From an uncultured Erysipelotrichaceae bacterium (GTDB lineage Bacteria; Bacillota_I; Bacilli_A; RFN20; CAG-826): a stretch of 42,044 bases of DNA. The notes under the pieces are model-generated. The model saw only the letters and a program-made list of their open reading frames with translations. It made no database searches and was not told where the DNA came from. Positions 26,156-35,292 of the stretch are shown piece by piece; within the stretch, counting starts at the first letter, position 1; every line of letters begins with the position of its first letter. The translations under genes and the position numbers were made by a program. Location: contig CADCGC010000014.1 of assembly GCA_902800905.1 (NCBI GenBank), positions 1-42,044 on the forward strand, in the 5' to 3' direction.

Positions 26156-28360
26156 TTATTCTATTTCCCACATTTCAGGAAGCCCTGTATCTTTATTAAA
26201 TCTCCAGTGCCTGCCATCGTAATTAGGATTAAGAGAATAGAACACAATTTTACTAGCAATCATTGGCATCAGTTCATCCCTCTTATTAGACAAATATTCT
26301 TCTCGCTCCTTGTTGTAATTATCTTCTTCCTCGTCACTCAAAAAATATTGAGATGTATTTGGATCATCAACATAGTCCACAATTATTGAAAGATTTCCTT
26401 CAGCAACATCTTCCATTTCACCAAGATAATAAATGAGTCCAATGTCAGCGTTTTCTAAAGACGATGGGTCGAATACGATGTGCGCTTTTTTACTAATACA
26501 GAAGCAATCTATTCTATCGTTATAAAATGCAAGCGGTCCAAATTGAACATCCTCACATTTAACTTCGATGTAATTCAAATTATCACATGTGGAAAACGCA
26601 TATTCTCGAACAAATTTGATGTTTTTTTCTAAATATAATCTATTAACACCACAATGTGAGAAAGCACTTTTTTTAATTTCAACAGCGTTTATAGAAACAT
26701 CTTTTAGTGAGGAACAATCTCTAAATGCAGACGCCCCAACGGAATATTCGTATAAAAGAATAGAAACATCTTTTAAATTCGTGCATCTACGACATGCTTC
26801 GTCTGCTATTTCGACTTCAAGGAAAGTTAAACTTTCAATGGTTGAATTCATGAATAATTGAGGACCATGTGGAATTTTGATAATTAGATATTTGTTATCT
26901 ATTTTTGCGTTTTTAAAAACAGCGGACCCTAGTTCTTTTAGTTCCCTAGGAAGATCAAAATACTCAAGGGATGAACAATTTTCAAAAGCAGAGTCTCCAA
27001 TATAGGTAACTTTCCTTTCTTTGTAAATTGCTTGTTGTGCCTCATAGCTTCCTTCATATTCTTCATAATCGTTTTCATCATCAGCAAAAACAATATGTTT
27101 TAATTTTGTACAGTTATAAAATGCACGAGTTCCAATTTTATTCGGGCCATCAAAAACAGCCTTTTCTAATCCGACACAGTCATGAAAACATCCTTCAGGA
27201 ATCTCTTTTAATGTATCGACTAGTTCTAATTCTTTCAATTTGTCACAATGAGCGAATAAATTCTTTCCAAAATGCTCTTCAATTTGGCATTCATCTTCCT
27301 CTGGTATCTTTTGTTGTCCTTCTCCATACGCTGAATCATCATCAACATACCAATCATCCTGTAAGGCTTTTAGGTCTTTTTTAAGTAACTCGTTATCAAA
27401 TTCACCATTTTCATCAGAATAAGATTCATTTAAATTGATATTATCATAATCATCAAAAAGTTCTTGGAGCCTCTTAACGCGTGGAAAAACTATATGTTCC
27501 AACTCACAACATCTCTCAAAGGCAGAATCTCCAATATATTTTATATTGGACAAATCTATTTCTTTTAATTGCCTAGCGTCCGCAAAAGCGTAGCTATCAA
27601 TTTCAATTACATGAGATAAATTTATCTCCTTAAGGTTAGCCATATTGGTGAATGTTGCGTCACCAATGAAATTAACTTCCAAAGGAAGATTTAAACGCAT
27701 GCAATAAGGATCGTTTACTTGGGTTACCAATTTCCCTTTCGCTTTTCCTCTACTATTGATTAATAAAGGGGAATTGTCATAATTCAAATCTACAATCTCT
27801 AATAAATTGGTGTCGTCTCTAAGATTCAAAATATAGTTGAGTTTACTTTTGAATGGGAAACTTGCATCAACCCACAGAGTTCTTTTAGTAAATGATTTTC
27901 TAACAATAGATGCTTTTTCATCACTAAGAGACAAGTTCTTAATAAATGTTTCAGCGATATCACCATCGATGATTTCATCCTTATCAATAACGATTGGCAT
28001 TAATGGCTTATGATAAGTGTTCGCCAACACTATTTCTTCAACAACTGCGTTTGAATGGAAAGAGGCTTTTGATAAGTAAATAACAATTCCTTTACAAGCA
28101 AACTGTGAAACGAAATGTTCGGCGTTTTCTAACCAGTCACTTCCAGGCTTCATTCCTCTATCAAACCATACAGAAACCCCTTCTTTTTGCATATTGAAGA
28201 TGTCTTTGTATATTAATTTGTAGTCATTATGAGAATATGAAATAAAGAAAAATTCATTAGAAAAATTGATAGGCGGGATAGCGTCAATCTCAAATAAATC
28301 AGCGATTGATTCACTCTCATCAATTCGCTTAAAAAGCTCTTCAAAATTATCTATGCTCAT
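26156..28360 (-). CDS. Cytoplasmic TIR-domain protein with BspA-type leucine-rich repeats
   Basis: 734 residues, no signal peptide or membrane helix. A 33-residue acidic leader is followed by a TIR domain (about 35-130): FFISYSHND (38-46), VWFDRGMKPGSDW (64-76) and SKASFHSNAVVEEI, in which Glu109 aligns with the catalytic Glu of NAD-cleaving TIR domains. Residues about 225-640 are LRR_5 repeats of the GDSAFENCSSLEY type. A very acidic insertion (about 310-370) interrupts them. The C-terminal 95 residues are polar and unrecognised. TIR domains in bacteria often cleave NAD+ or make signalling nucleotides; LRRs are usually ligand sensors, so a sensor-effector is a fair inference. It starts 3 bases after the diguanylate cyclase gene and has no ribosome binding site. 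Confidence 0.87.
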   Translation of the reverse strand: MSIDNFEELFKRIDESESIADLFEIDAIPPINFSNEFFFISYSHNDYKLIYKDIFNMQKEGVSVWFDRGMKPGSDWLENAEHFVSQFACKGIVIYLSKASFHSNAVVEEIVLANTYHKPLMPIVIDKDEIIDGDIAETFIKNLSLSDEKASIVRKSFTKRTLWVDASFPFKSKLNYILNLRDDTNLLEIVDLNYDNSPLLINSRGKAKGKLVTQVNDPYCMRLNLPLEVNFIGDATFTNMANLKEINLSHVIEIDSYAFADARQLKEIDLSNIKYIGDSAFERCCELEHIVFPRVKRLQELFDDYDNINLNESYSDENGEFDNELLKKDLKALQDDWYVDDDSAYGEGQQKIPEEDECQIEEHFGKNLFAHCDKLKELELVDTLKEIPEGCFHDCVGLEKAVFDGPNKIGTRAFYNCTKLKHIVFADDENDYEEYEGSYEAQQAIYKERKVTYIGDSAFENCSSLEYFDLPRELKELGSAVFKNAKIDNKYLIIKIPHGPQLFMNSTIESLTFLEVEIADEACRRCTNLKDVSILLYEYSVGASAFRDCSSLKDVSINAVEIKKSAFSHCGVNRLYLEKNIKFVREYAFSTCDNLNYIEVKCEDVQFGPLAFYNDRIDCFCISKKAHIVFDPSSLENADIGLIYYLGEMEDVAEGNLSIIVDYVDDPNTSQYFLSDEEEDNYNKEREEYLSNKRDELMPMIASKIVFYSLNPNYDGRHWRFNKDTGLPEMWEIE

Positions 28361-28363
28361 ATA

Positions 28364-30103
28364 TTATTTATCGTCGTTTTTATGGAATTCTTTTTTAGCG
28401 ATATACATCTCTTTATCTGCTCTTCTAAAGACATCCATATATTCTTTATCATTTTCAAAATTAACAGGAGAATAACCAAACGAGATTGATAAATCAAATG
28501 GGTATTCTGGATGAGCTTGTTTGTGTTCTTTAACGTTTTCAAAGAGCTTAGCAAACACTTTGTTAATTCTTTCTTTATTTGAATAATCAAGAATAACAAC
28601 AAATTCATCACCGCCAATACGGTAGCAACAATTTGCCTCAAAAACACTTAGTAAAATCTTAGCTGTAGCAATAATACTGATGTCACCTGTCTCATGTCCA
28701 AATGTATCGTTAATTTGTTTTAATCCGTTAATATCAAACAAGCAGACTGTAAAGTTGCGTGAAAAGTCTTTGTTAATATAGTTAACCTTTTCAAAATATG
28801 CAGTTCTATTCCCTAATCCAGTTAGAGAATCGATATACGCTCTTTCTCTAACATATTTAATATATTTTCTAAGTTCAGTTTGAGTAACTTGAATTCTGTC
28901 ACGCAAATCACCAATCGTGCTTCCGCTATCGCTCTCTTTAACATCAACATTTATTTCTTCGTTTGAACTAATTTCCTTAAGAAGCTCCTTAACATCACCT
29001 TCAAGTTCGTTCATTTCAATAGAAAGAATTTCAAAACGTTTTCTTATATTACTAGTAACAATTAACGCTAAAAGGATACCAAAGACAATTGTTAAGACGC
29101 CAACGATACCAATCGCAATCGCATCGCTTGCAATTAATTTGTCATACCACGAAGCGTTAACGTCAACAGCAACAACTGATATAACATTCTTTGATGTATC
29201 AAAGACTGGACTATACGCTGTATAATATTTTCCCCAACGGTCACCATAAGATTGATCATCAACTGATGGATATCCTTCAAAGGCTCTAGCAAGCGCTGGA
29301 GTGTGGATTGTTTCTTCTTCCAAAAATAGACCTGGGTCATCAGAAGGATCTAAAGAGAAAAAGAATTTATCATCTACTTTTTTTAATAGATAAATATAAG
29401 CAAATTCAGCGTTTGAACGTTCGTTACTAGTTTTAAATGTAGCAAGAATGTCGATGTTTTTTTCAAAAATACTACTTGAATGAACTAAAACTGGTACAAC
29501 CGCATTATTTTCATCGATACGTTTTTCTAAAAAACCATTAACAATAACTTTAGTGCCGCTCTTTATTTTAGAATACTCAGCTTTATTATCACTTAAAAAT
29601 TTGTAATCAATTACATTAATTAAGTTTGTGGAGGTTGAAGTTTCTCCAATTGTAAATGAAATAGAGTCATGCGTCTCTTCATTATAAGTGTCAAGTATCG
29701 ATACAACAAAACCAGTAATCTCATATTGATCTGTTGTTCTTTCTCCATCCGCTAAAGCATTTAATGTTGTATAAGCTTCATCAGCGGTTACAGAAATAAC
29801 TCCATCGCGTGGTTGGTGTCTTTCTTCTGCTGGCTTAGATTGTTCTTCATCATAGAAATAGATTTCTCCACCTAAATCATCTCTCTCAAGTTGAGCAATT
29901 TCATCTCCATTAAGCATAGAAGAAGCGGAATTTGCAATATCAAGCATCTTTCCTTGGAGAACTTCTTTCATTGAATTGACAGATTTAATCATCATTGTCG
30001 TTCCAATTGCCGCTGTTGCAGCAAGCAAAAAAGCGCCAACGCCTAAAATTATTTTAGCGGAAAGCGACATTTTTCTCTTTTTGTTTTCGGTAGCAGCGCT
30101 CAT
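28364..30103 (-). CDS. Membrane diguanylate cyclase; Cache-like sensor split by an OB-like insertion
   Basis: 579 residues. Helices at about 18-40 and 327-350 enclose an extracellular sensor. Its two halves (50-75, LDIANSASSMLNGDEI; and 215-322, EFAYIYLLKK, then WGKYYTAYSPVFDTSKNVISVVAVDV) read like one Cache/sCache domain. Between them residues about 100-213 form a separate beta-type module resembling extracellular OB-fold domains (YEITGFVVSI, SGTKVIVNGFLEKR). The cytoplasmic part ends in a GGDEF domain: DSLTGLGNR, DINGLKQINDTFGHETGD and GGDEF at 497-501. Active-site residues are intact, so it should make cyclic di-GMP; the RxxD inhibitory site is absent. No EAL or PilZ protein is in this window. 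It is the first gene of the pair with the TIR-LRR gene. Confidence 0.9.
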   Translation of the reverse strand: MSAATENKKRKMSLSAKIILGVGAFLLAATAAIGTTMMIKSVNSMKEVLQGKMLDIANSASSMLNGDEIAQLERDDLGGEIYFYDEEQSKPAEERHQPRDGVISVTADEAYTTLNALADGERTTDQYEITGFVVSILDTYNEETHDSISFTIGETSTSTNLINVIDYKFLSDNKAEYSKIKSGTKVIVNGFLEKRIDENNAVVPVLVHSSSIFEKNIDILATFKTSNERSNAEFAYIYLLKKVDDKFFFSLDPSDDPGLFLEEETIHTPALARAFEGYPSVDDQSYGDRWGKYYTAYSPVFDTSKNVISVVAVDVNASWYDKLIASDAIAIGIVGVLTIVFGILLALIVTSNIRKRFEILSIEMNELEGDVKELLKEISSNEEINVDVKESDSGSTIGDLRDRIQVTQTELRKYIKYVRERAYIDSLTGLGNRTAYFEKVNYINKDFSRNFTVCLFDINGLKQINDTFGHETGDISIIATAKILLSVFEANCCYRIGGDEFVVILDYSNKERINKVFAKLFENVKEHKQAHPEYPFDLSISFGYSPVNFENDKEYMDVFRRADKEMYIAKKEFHKNDDK

Positions 30104-30124
30104 ATAAAAAGACTATGTTTTTAT

Positions 30125-30153
30125 ATATTACTATAATACAGGATTATTCGCAA
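30125..30153 (-). promoter_or_regulatory. Promoter of the diguanylate cyclase/TIR-LRR operon
   Basis: On the minus strand TTGCGA (30148-30153), a 17-base spacer and TAATAT (30125-30130). Transcription would begin about 15-20 bases before the ATG at 30103, leaving a very short leader without a ribosome binding site. Confidence 0.65.
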
Positions 30154-30294
30154 CTCAGTCATTTTGTCATCAACAGCTCCTTAAAACGAAAAAAGAAGCG
30201 GTTTCTTATATTGTTTTTTGGCGGTTAGAGATACAGCACACTATATCAATTTTAATAAGTTGATTATTTTTCTGTGATTGAAATTTATTTCAAC

Positions 30295-30323
30295 TTTATC
30301 AAAACTTTAATTATTGCTATACT
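30295..30323 (+). promoter_or_regulatory. Promoter of the glycan cluster
   Basis: TTTATC (30295-30300), a 17-base spacer and TATACT (30318-30323) preceded by TG (extended -10), 17 bases before the GT2 start. The rest of the divergent gap (30154-30294) is A/T-rich; I see nothing else definite in it. Confidence 0.55.
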
Positions 30324-30340
30324 TATTGAAGGTAATTCAT

Positions 30341-31315
30341 ATGCTTTTTAGTGTTGTAGTTCCTGTTTATAATGTTGAACAATATGTCTCACAATGTTTG
30401 GACTCATTAATTAATCAAACATTTAAAGATTTTGAAATTATTATTGTTAATGATGGCGCAACAGACGGCAGCCTTTTAATATGTCAAGAATATGAAAAGA
30501 AAGATTCTCGAATTAGAATCATTACGCAAGAGAATAAAGGGCTTGCTATGGCAAGAAGAACTGGAGCGTTAGACGCAAAAGGTGAATATATCATTAACGT
30601 TGATTCAGATGATTATGTTGATACCAATTATTTAGAAGAGATGGCAAAAATCATCAACGAACACCATCCAGATTTAGTGTGTATGAATCACTTTGAAAAC
30701 GAAGATAAGCTTATTCAGAACCAAAACTTCAACGATGTTTTATTGAATAAAGAAGATATTAAAAGAATCATTTATCCATATTTGATTAGAAATATTAGGT
30801 ATGAGTATTTCATTCCAACTGCATGGGCAAAAGCGTTTAAAAGAGAATTCTTTACACGCAACACATGTACTACAAGAATTCAAGTTGGCGAAGATGGAGC
30901 GGTTATCTGTCCGATTGTTACGCAAATAGATACTTTGTATCTATCAAGTAAAGCACATTATCACTATCGAATTACCGGTGGTTCGATGATTCAAAATAAG
31001 AAACCACGGAATTATCAAGATGTGGTAAATACCTTTAATCATTTAAAAGACAAATTAGGTGATAATTATGAAGAATTGAAACTTCAAGTTGATCGCTTAG
31101 TGTGCCATCTTGCTTTCAACTGTTCAGTGACTCAATTCTATGGTGGAAGGACATATAAAGAAGCCAAGAAGGTTATCTTAGAGAATCTAGAAAATCCAAT
31201 TATTAAAGAAGCAATTAAAAACATCGATTCCAAAGGATTTAAGGGGAATCTGATGCGTTATTCGCTTCAACATAGACGAATTTACTTAATGAAACTCTAC
31301 AGTCACATCATGTAA
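30341..31315 (+). CDS. Family 2 glycosyltransferase
   Basis: 324 residues from the ATG at 30341, chosen because GAAGG lies 8 bases before it and the protein opens directly with the GT2 fold (SVVVPVYNVEQYVSQCLDSL). It transfers a sugar from a nucleotide-activated donor. Nucleotide-binding Asp in IIIVNDGATDGS, and the metal-binding motif DSDD (88-91), are present. A WAKAFKREFF segment and GEDG mark the acceptor side, as in capsule and teichoic acid glycosyltransferases. No membrane helix. First gene of a glycan cluster that continues with a sulfotransferase-like protein, a GT4, a flippase and a GT4. Donor and acceptor are unknown. Confidence 0.9.
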   Translation: MLFSVVVPVYNVEQYVSQCLDSLINQTFKDFEIIIVNDGATDGSLLICQEYEKKDSRIRIITQENKGLAMARRTGALDAKGEYIINVDSDDYVDTNYLEEMAKIINEHHPDLVCMNHFENEDKLIQNQNFNDVLLNKEDIKRIIYPYLIRNIRYEYFIPTAWAKAFKREFFTRNTCTTRIQVGEDGAVICPIVTQIDTLYLSSKAHYHYRITGGSMIQNKKPRNYQDVVNTFNHLKDKLGDNYEELKLQVDRLVCHLAFNCSVTQFYGGRTYKEAKKVILENLENPIIKEAIKNIDSKGFKGNLMRYSLQHRRIYLMKLYSHIM

Positions 31316-31328
31316 GGAGACTTAGAAA

Positions 31329-32381
31329 ATGAAGATTATTACTTGCGCAAGTTACTTTGGTAGCGGCAGCAGCGCTGTTACTGATTTAGTGTCAGAATAT
31401 TCAAACGTACATCCAAATAACGAATTTGAATTTCGTTTTATTCATGACCCAGATGGGATTAGTGATTTGGAATATCACTTAGTTGAAAATCATAACCGTG
31501 AATGTTCAGGTTACGCTTTTAAGCGTTTCATAAAGTTTTCTCGCTTCAACAGTGGTACTTGGTTCAACAAAAAATATGAAAGATATTTCCATGGTAATTA
31601 TCGCAAACTCACCCAGGAGTACGTTGATAATCTAACTGATTTCAAATTCAAAGGTTTCTGGCAATACGATTTAGCAGCAAAAGGAAGATTTAGATATTAC
31701 TTCCTTGGTGTTTTCAATAAAATCTTTATTAAATTAAAAGCCAAAGAGGCATGCATTCTTCCTAAAGAAATCACTTATTGTTCTAATCCAGGCAAAGAAA
31801 AATTCTTATCGCTTACTCAGGACTATGTTTCTAAATTGATGTCTTGCTTAAATGAAGAGAACAAACCATATATGGTCATCGACCAAGTTCTTCCTTCTTC
31901 AAATATTGAAAAAGGGATGAGATATTTTAAGGATGACATCAATGTCATAGTTATTGATAGAGATCCTAGAGATGTCTATATGTTATGCAAAACCATTTGG
32001 AGATGGGATCACATCTTCCCACACGATTCAGTAGAAACTTGGTGTAAATGGTTTAAATATGTAAGAGAAAGCGCTGGAGAAAGAAGTAAGAACAAGAATG
32101 TTTTGTATCTACAATTTGAAGATTTTATCTTCAACTATGAAAAAGTTAATAAACAGATTGAAGAATTAACAGGCTTAAAGCCAGAAGACCACACCGCTAA
32201 ATTCTCAAGAATGAATCCTAAGAGAAGTGTTCATAATACTCAGATTTGGAAAAAGAACACTAAGTGGGCAGACGATATTAAAAAGATAGAAGAATTACTT
32301 CCTGAATATCTTTATGACTTTAGCAAAGTTAAAGAAGAAGACGTTGTTGGAATTGACACTAAGGAAAACGGGATTTTCTAA
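31329..32381 (+). CDS. Sulfotransferase-like protein in the glycan cluster
   Basis: 350 residues, soluble. The N-terminus has a P-loop-like 5'-phosphosulfate motif (SYFGSGSSAVTDL, 8-20), and the middle a 3'-phosphate-binding motif (VIDRDPRDVYM, 208-218), the pair that marks PAPS-dependent sulfotransferases. A C-terminal FEDF and an Asn/Lys-rich tail resemble sugar sulfotransferases. If active it would sulfate a sugar of the surface polymer, using PAPS. AAGGAG lies 9 bases before the ATG, and its stop overlaps the next start by one base. PAPS synthesis genes are not in this window. It could instead be a catalytically inactive relative; no single residue decides. Confidence 0.75.
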   Translation: MKIITCASYFGSGSSAVTDLVSEYSNVHPNNEFEFRFIHDPDGISDLEYHLVENHNRECSGYAFKRFIKFSRFNSGTWFNKKYERYFHGNYRKLTQEYVDNLTDFKFKGFWQYDLAAKGRFRYYFLGVFNKIFIKLKAKEACILPKEITYCSNPGKEKFLSLTQDYVSKLMSCLNEENKPYMVIDQVLPSSNIEKGMRYFKDDINVIVIDRDPRDVYMLCKTIWRWDHIFPHDSVETWCKWFKYVRESAGERSKNKNVLYLQFEDFIFNYEKVNKQIEELTGLKPEDHTAKFSRMNPKRSVHNTQIWKKNTKWADDIKKIEELLPEYLYDFSKVKEEDVVGIDTKENGIF

Positions 32382-33469
32382 TGAAAAAAGTTTTAATCGC
32401 TACTAACCATTTGCAATATGGCGATGGAGTGTGTCGCACACTCATCTCTTTTGCTAATCTTTTATCCGAAATAGAAGGATATGAAGTAACTATTTCTTTC
32501 ATGCTTCGTTTTGATAAAGCTCTTTTACCATTATTCAACAAAAACATCAAAATCCAAAGAGCGTTCTCTATCCCTTGTTTTAAAGGATGGGATAGATTGA
32601 TGTCATGTCTTCCTGGAAAATTCCTTTATAACAAAGTTTCTAAAAAAGAAAAATACGATATTGAGATTGGCTATTGTTGGAGAAACCCTACCATTGCGAT
32701 TTCAAACTCTACCAACAAAGAGGCAAAACATATCATCATTACACACGGACAAAATCCAGGCAAAGAATACTACGTTAAAAATGATGCAATGCTTGCTTGT
32801 TCAACATATAACATGAACTATTTTGGAGAGATGATAGAGCACAAAATTCCTATCTATCGTTTCTCTAATGTTTTTGATGAAAAGAGCATTATTGAACAAT
32901 CAAACATTGAGCCATCTTTAAAAAAGAACAAAGATAGATTCCTTTTCATTACAGTTGGAAGACTAACTATTGAAAAGGGATTAGATAGAATGGAAAGAGC
33001 AATCAAACGATTATTCGACGAAGGATATGACTTTGATGTGTGGCATGTTGGAGAAGGAAAAGATAGAAAATTATTAGAAGATTTTATTCAAGAAAACAAT
33101 TTAGGAAATAGAGTAAAACTTGTAGGAAGTCAATCCAATCCTTTTAATTTTATGAAACAAGCTGATTGTTTTGTATGCCCATCTTTATTTGAAGGATACT
33201 CCACTACTTGTGTTGAATCGTGCATCTTAGAAGTTCCGTTTATCTCTACCGATATCAGTGGCGCTTCAGATATTGCTGAAGAGTCAAAAGCAGGTAAAGT
33301 ATTCCCAAATACTGAAGATGGAATTTATGAAGGGATGAAATATGTTTTAAATCATCCAGAAGAATTAAAGAAATGGAAGAATAATTTAAAAGAAACAAGC
33401 AAAGTTTTCTATAAAGAAAATCGTAAAAAAATACTTTTAGAAATCCTCAATAAAATCGATACGCTCTAA
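32381..33469 (+). CDS. Family 4 glycosyltransferase
   Basis: 362 residues, GT-B fold. The N-terminal domain starts KKVLIATNHLQYGDGVCRTLISFANLL, the C-terminal domain has FITVGRLTIEKGLDR and the nucleotide-sugar motif CPSLFEGYSTTCVESC (the E-x7-E motif), as in GT4 capsule and lipopolysaccharide transferases. No membrane helix; probably membrane-associated. The start shares a base with the upstream stop (TAATG), which implies translational coupling with the sulfotransferase-like gene. Sugar donor and acceptor cannot be told. It is followed by a 74-base gap that holds a new promoter. Confidence 0.92.
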   Translation: MKKVLIATNHLQYGDGVCRTLISFANLLSEIEGYEVTISFMLRFDKALLPLFNKNIKIQRAFSIPCFKGWDRLMSCLPGKFLYNKVSKKEKYDIEIGYCWRNPTIAISNSTNKEAKHIIITHGQNPGKEYYVKNDAMLACSTYNMNYFGEMIEHKIPIYRFSNVFDEKSIIEQSNIEPSLKKNKDRFLFITVGRLTIEKGLDRMERAIKRLFDEGYDFDVWHVGEGKDRKLLEDFIQENNLGNRVKLVGSQSNPFNFMKQADCFVCPSLFEGYSTTCVESCILEVPFISTDISGASDIAEESKAGKVFPNTEDGIYEGMKYVLNHPEELKKWKNNLKETSKVFYKENRKKILLEILNKIDTL

Positions 33470-33486
33470 TCAAAAAGTTATTTTGC

Positions 33487-33515
33487 TTTACTGATTGGAC
33501 CGTTACATATATAAT
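33487..33515 (+). promoter_or_regulatory. Internal promoter before the flippase gene
   Basis: TTTACT (33487-33492), a 17-base spacer and a perfect TATAAT (33510-33515). Transcription would begin about 22 bases before the ATG at 33544, and the leader has no ribosome binding site. Confidence 0.75.
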
Positions 33516-33543
33516 CTATTAAGAATTTTTTAGCAAAAAAATT

Positions 33544-35292
33544 ATGAGCAAATTAAAGATTAGCGACGAGACGAATATTAATCGAATCGAACATAAAAGT
33601 AAGAAGAATATGGCCATTGGTACAATCATTGGCTATCTTGCAATTTTAGTCAGTGTTGCCCACGGCTTAATCTTAACCCCAATGATTATCACCAGTGTTG
33701 GGGTCAATGACTACGGACTATATGGCATTGCTACAACCTTAGCCGCTCTTTTCTTAATGGATTTCGGTCTAAACACAACTGCCGAAACATATTTAGCAAA
33801 GCTAAGAGCAAGCGGAAATAAAGATAAAGTTCAAAGATTCCTAGCAACTATTTTTAGAATTTACTTATTGCTCTCTTTACTCTTTATTGCTGCCATCACA
33901 GCGCTATATTTCTTAGCGCCAATCATTTACCGTTCTTCATATACACCAGAAGAGATTGATATCCTAAAGATATTAATCATCATTGTCGGTGGATATTCTT
34001 TAGTCAGCTTCCCAACCAACACATTCTCAAGTGTTATTACTACTTATGAAAAATTTGGTTGGAACAAATTTGCAGATTTAGTTCAAAAGCTCATATATAT
34101 GGGCTTAACAATTGCCTGTATTAAGCTCAATTGGGGAATTATTGGTATTACCGCAGTTAACGCTGGAAGTGGCGTAGTTGCTATTATCATGAGATTCTTC
34201 TATATGCGATTCTATCTTGGAATTAAGCTTGATGTTAGACTCAAGATGGACGCTGATAAGAAAGAGATTAAATCAATCTTATTATTCTCCGCTTGGGGGC
34301 TAATTATCGCGGTTCTTACACGTTTAGTGTTCAATATCACTCCTTCAATCTTAGGTGCTGTTTCTAGTAGTGACCAAGTTTCTATGTTCATGCTAGTTAA
34401 CACAATCGAAGGATACGTCTATATGTTTGGAGCAATGACTGGCACATTCTTTATGGCGAAGGTTGCTCGATTAGAATCAACTGGAACACCAGAAGAAAGA
34501 AGAAACAAACTTCAAGCCCTAGCAGGAAAGATTGGTAAGCTTCAATTCTTTGTTATTGCTTTAATTATCTTTGGCTTTGCTACAGTTGGTCATGAATTCA
34601 TTACTTTCTGGCTTAAAGACACGCTTGTTGACTACCCTGAATTCATTAACATCTATTGGTGTATTCTCGCTATATGCGCTTACGAACTTGTTCGTATTCC
34701 AGAGTTGCCAATTTATAATGCGATGTTAACAGAAGGACATATTAAGCCTCTTGCTATCAACACTATTATTAAGGCAACAGTCAATATTGGTTTGTCATTT
34801 GTTTTATCTTCATATTATGGCGCCGTTGGTGCGTGTGCGGCTATCGCGGCTGCTCGTATCATCGATGTTACTTTAAATAACTTTATGTACAAGAAATACC
34901 TTGGTATTTCAATTGTTAAATTCTTTAAAGATGTCTACGCTCGTGGATCAATCACCATAATCATTTCATTCGGTATTGGTCTACTTTGTCACTTCTTCTT
35001 ACCAATTGATAATACAATTGGCAAATTCTTAGTTGATGGAACAATCTTTGTTCTTCTTTACATATTCTGTACTCTCTTTATCACATTCACTAAAGATGAA
35101 AGACATTACTATGTAAATATTGCTTTTGAAATCTTACATATTAAAAAGCGTTTAGAAGTTAACGGAGTTGTCCCAGAAGTTCCAGGACCTTTCCCAGAAA
35201 TCGAAGATCAACAAAAAGAAGAGGCAAACGTCACAGAAGAAAATGCTTCTGAAGAGACAAAAGAAGAAAGTGAAAATAATGGACAAGATTAA
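33544..35292 (+). CDS. Polysaccharide flippase (Wzx-like)
   Basis: 582 residues with about 12-14 predicted membrane helices; family of polysaccharide/oligosaccharide flippases (MATE/MVF fold). It moves lipid-linked oligosaccharide repeat units across the membrane. Typical features are the N-terminal GTIIGYLAILVSVAHGLILTPMIITSVGVNDYGLYGI and the conserved FGLNTTAETYLAK segment. The C-terminal 50 residues are a cytoplasmic acidic tail rich in Glu and Lys, an addition beyond the core family. No ribosome binding site is seen; a strong promoter lies 29 bases upstream. The downstream GT4 gene starts inside its last codons. A polymerase (Wzy) is not present in the window. Confidence 0.87.
   Translation: MSKLKISDETNINRIEHKSKKNMAIGTIIGYLAILVSVAHGLILTPMIITSVGVNDYGLYGIATTLAALFLMDFGLNTTAETYLAKLRASGNKDKVQRFLATIFRIYLLLSLLFIAAITALYFLAPIIYRSSYTPEEIDILKILIIIVGGYSLVSFPTNTFSSVITTYEKFGWNKFADLVQKLIYMGLTIACIKLNWGIIGITAVNAGSGVVAIIMRFFYMRFYLGIKLDVRLKMDADKKEIKSILLFSAWGLIIAVLTRLVFNITPSILGAVSSSDQVSMFMLVNTIEGYVYMFGAMTGTFFMAKVARLESTGTPEERRNKLQALAGKIGKLQFFVIALIIFGFATVGHEFITFWLKDTLVDYPEFINIYWCILAICAYELVRIPELPIYNAMLTEGHIKPLAINTIIKATVNIGLSFVLSSYYGAVGACAAIAAARIIDVTLNNFMYKKYLGISIVKFFKDVYARGSITIIISFGIGLLCHFFLPIDNTIGKFLVDGTIFVLLYIFCTLFITFTKDERHYYVNIAFEILHIKKRLEVNGVVPEVPGPFPEIEDQQKEEANVTEENASEETKEESENNGQD

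Noticed and set aside
27028-27384. A 118-codon frame opposite the TIR-LRR gene
   Set aside because: It is antisense to a clear coding region; its His/Leu-rich composition is the usual shadow of an acidic coding strand.
28917-29225. A 102-codon Ser/Leu-rich frame opposite the diguanylate cyclase
   Set aside because: Shadow frame over a recognised coding region; no ribosome binding site.
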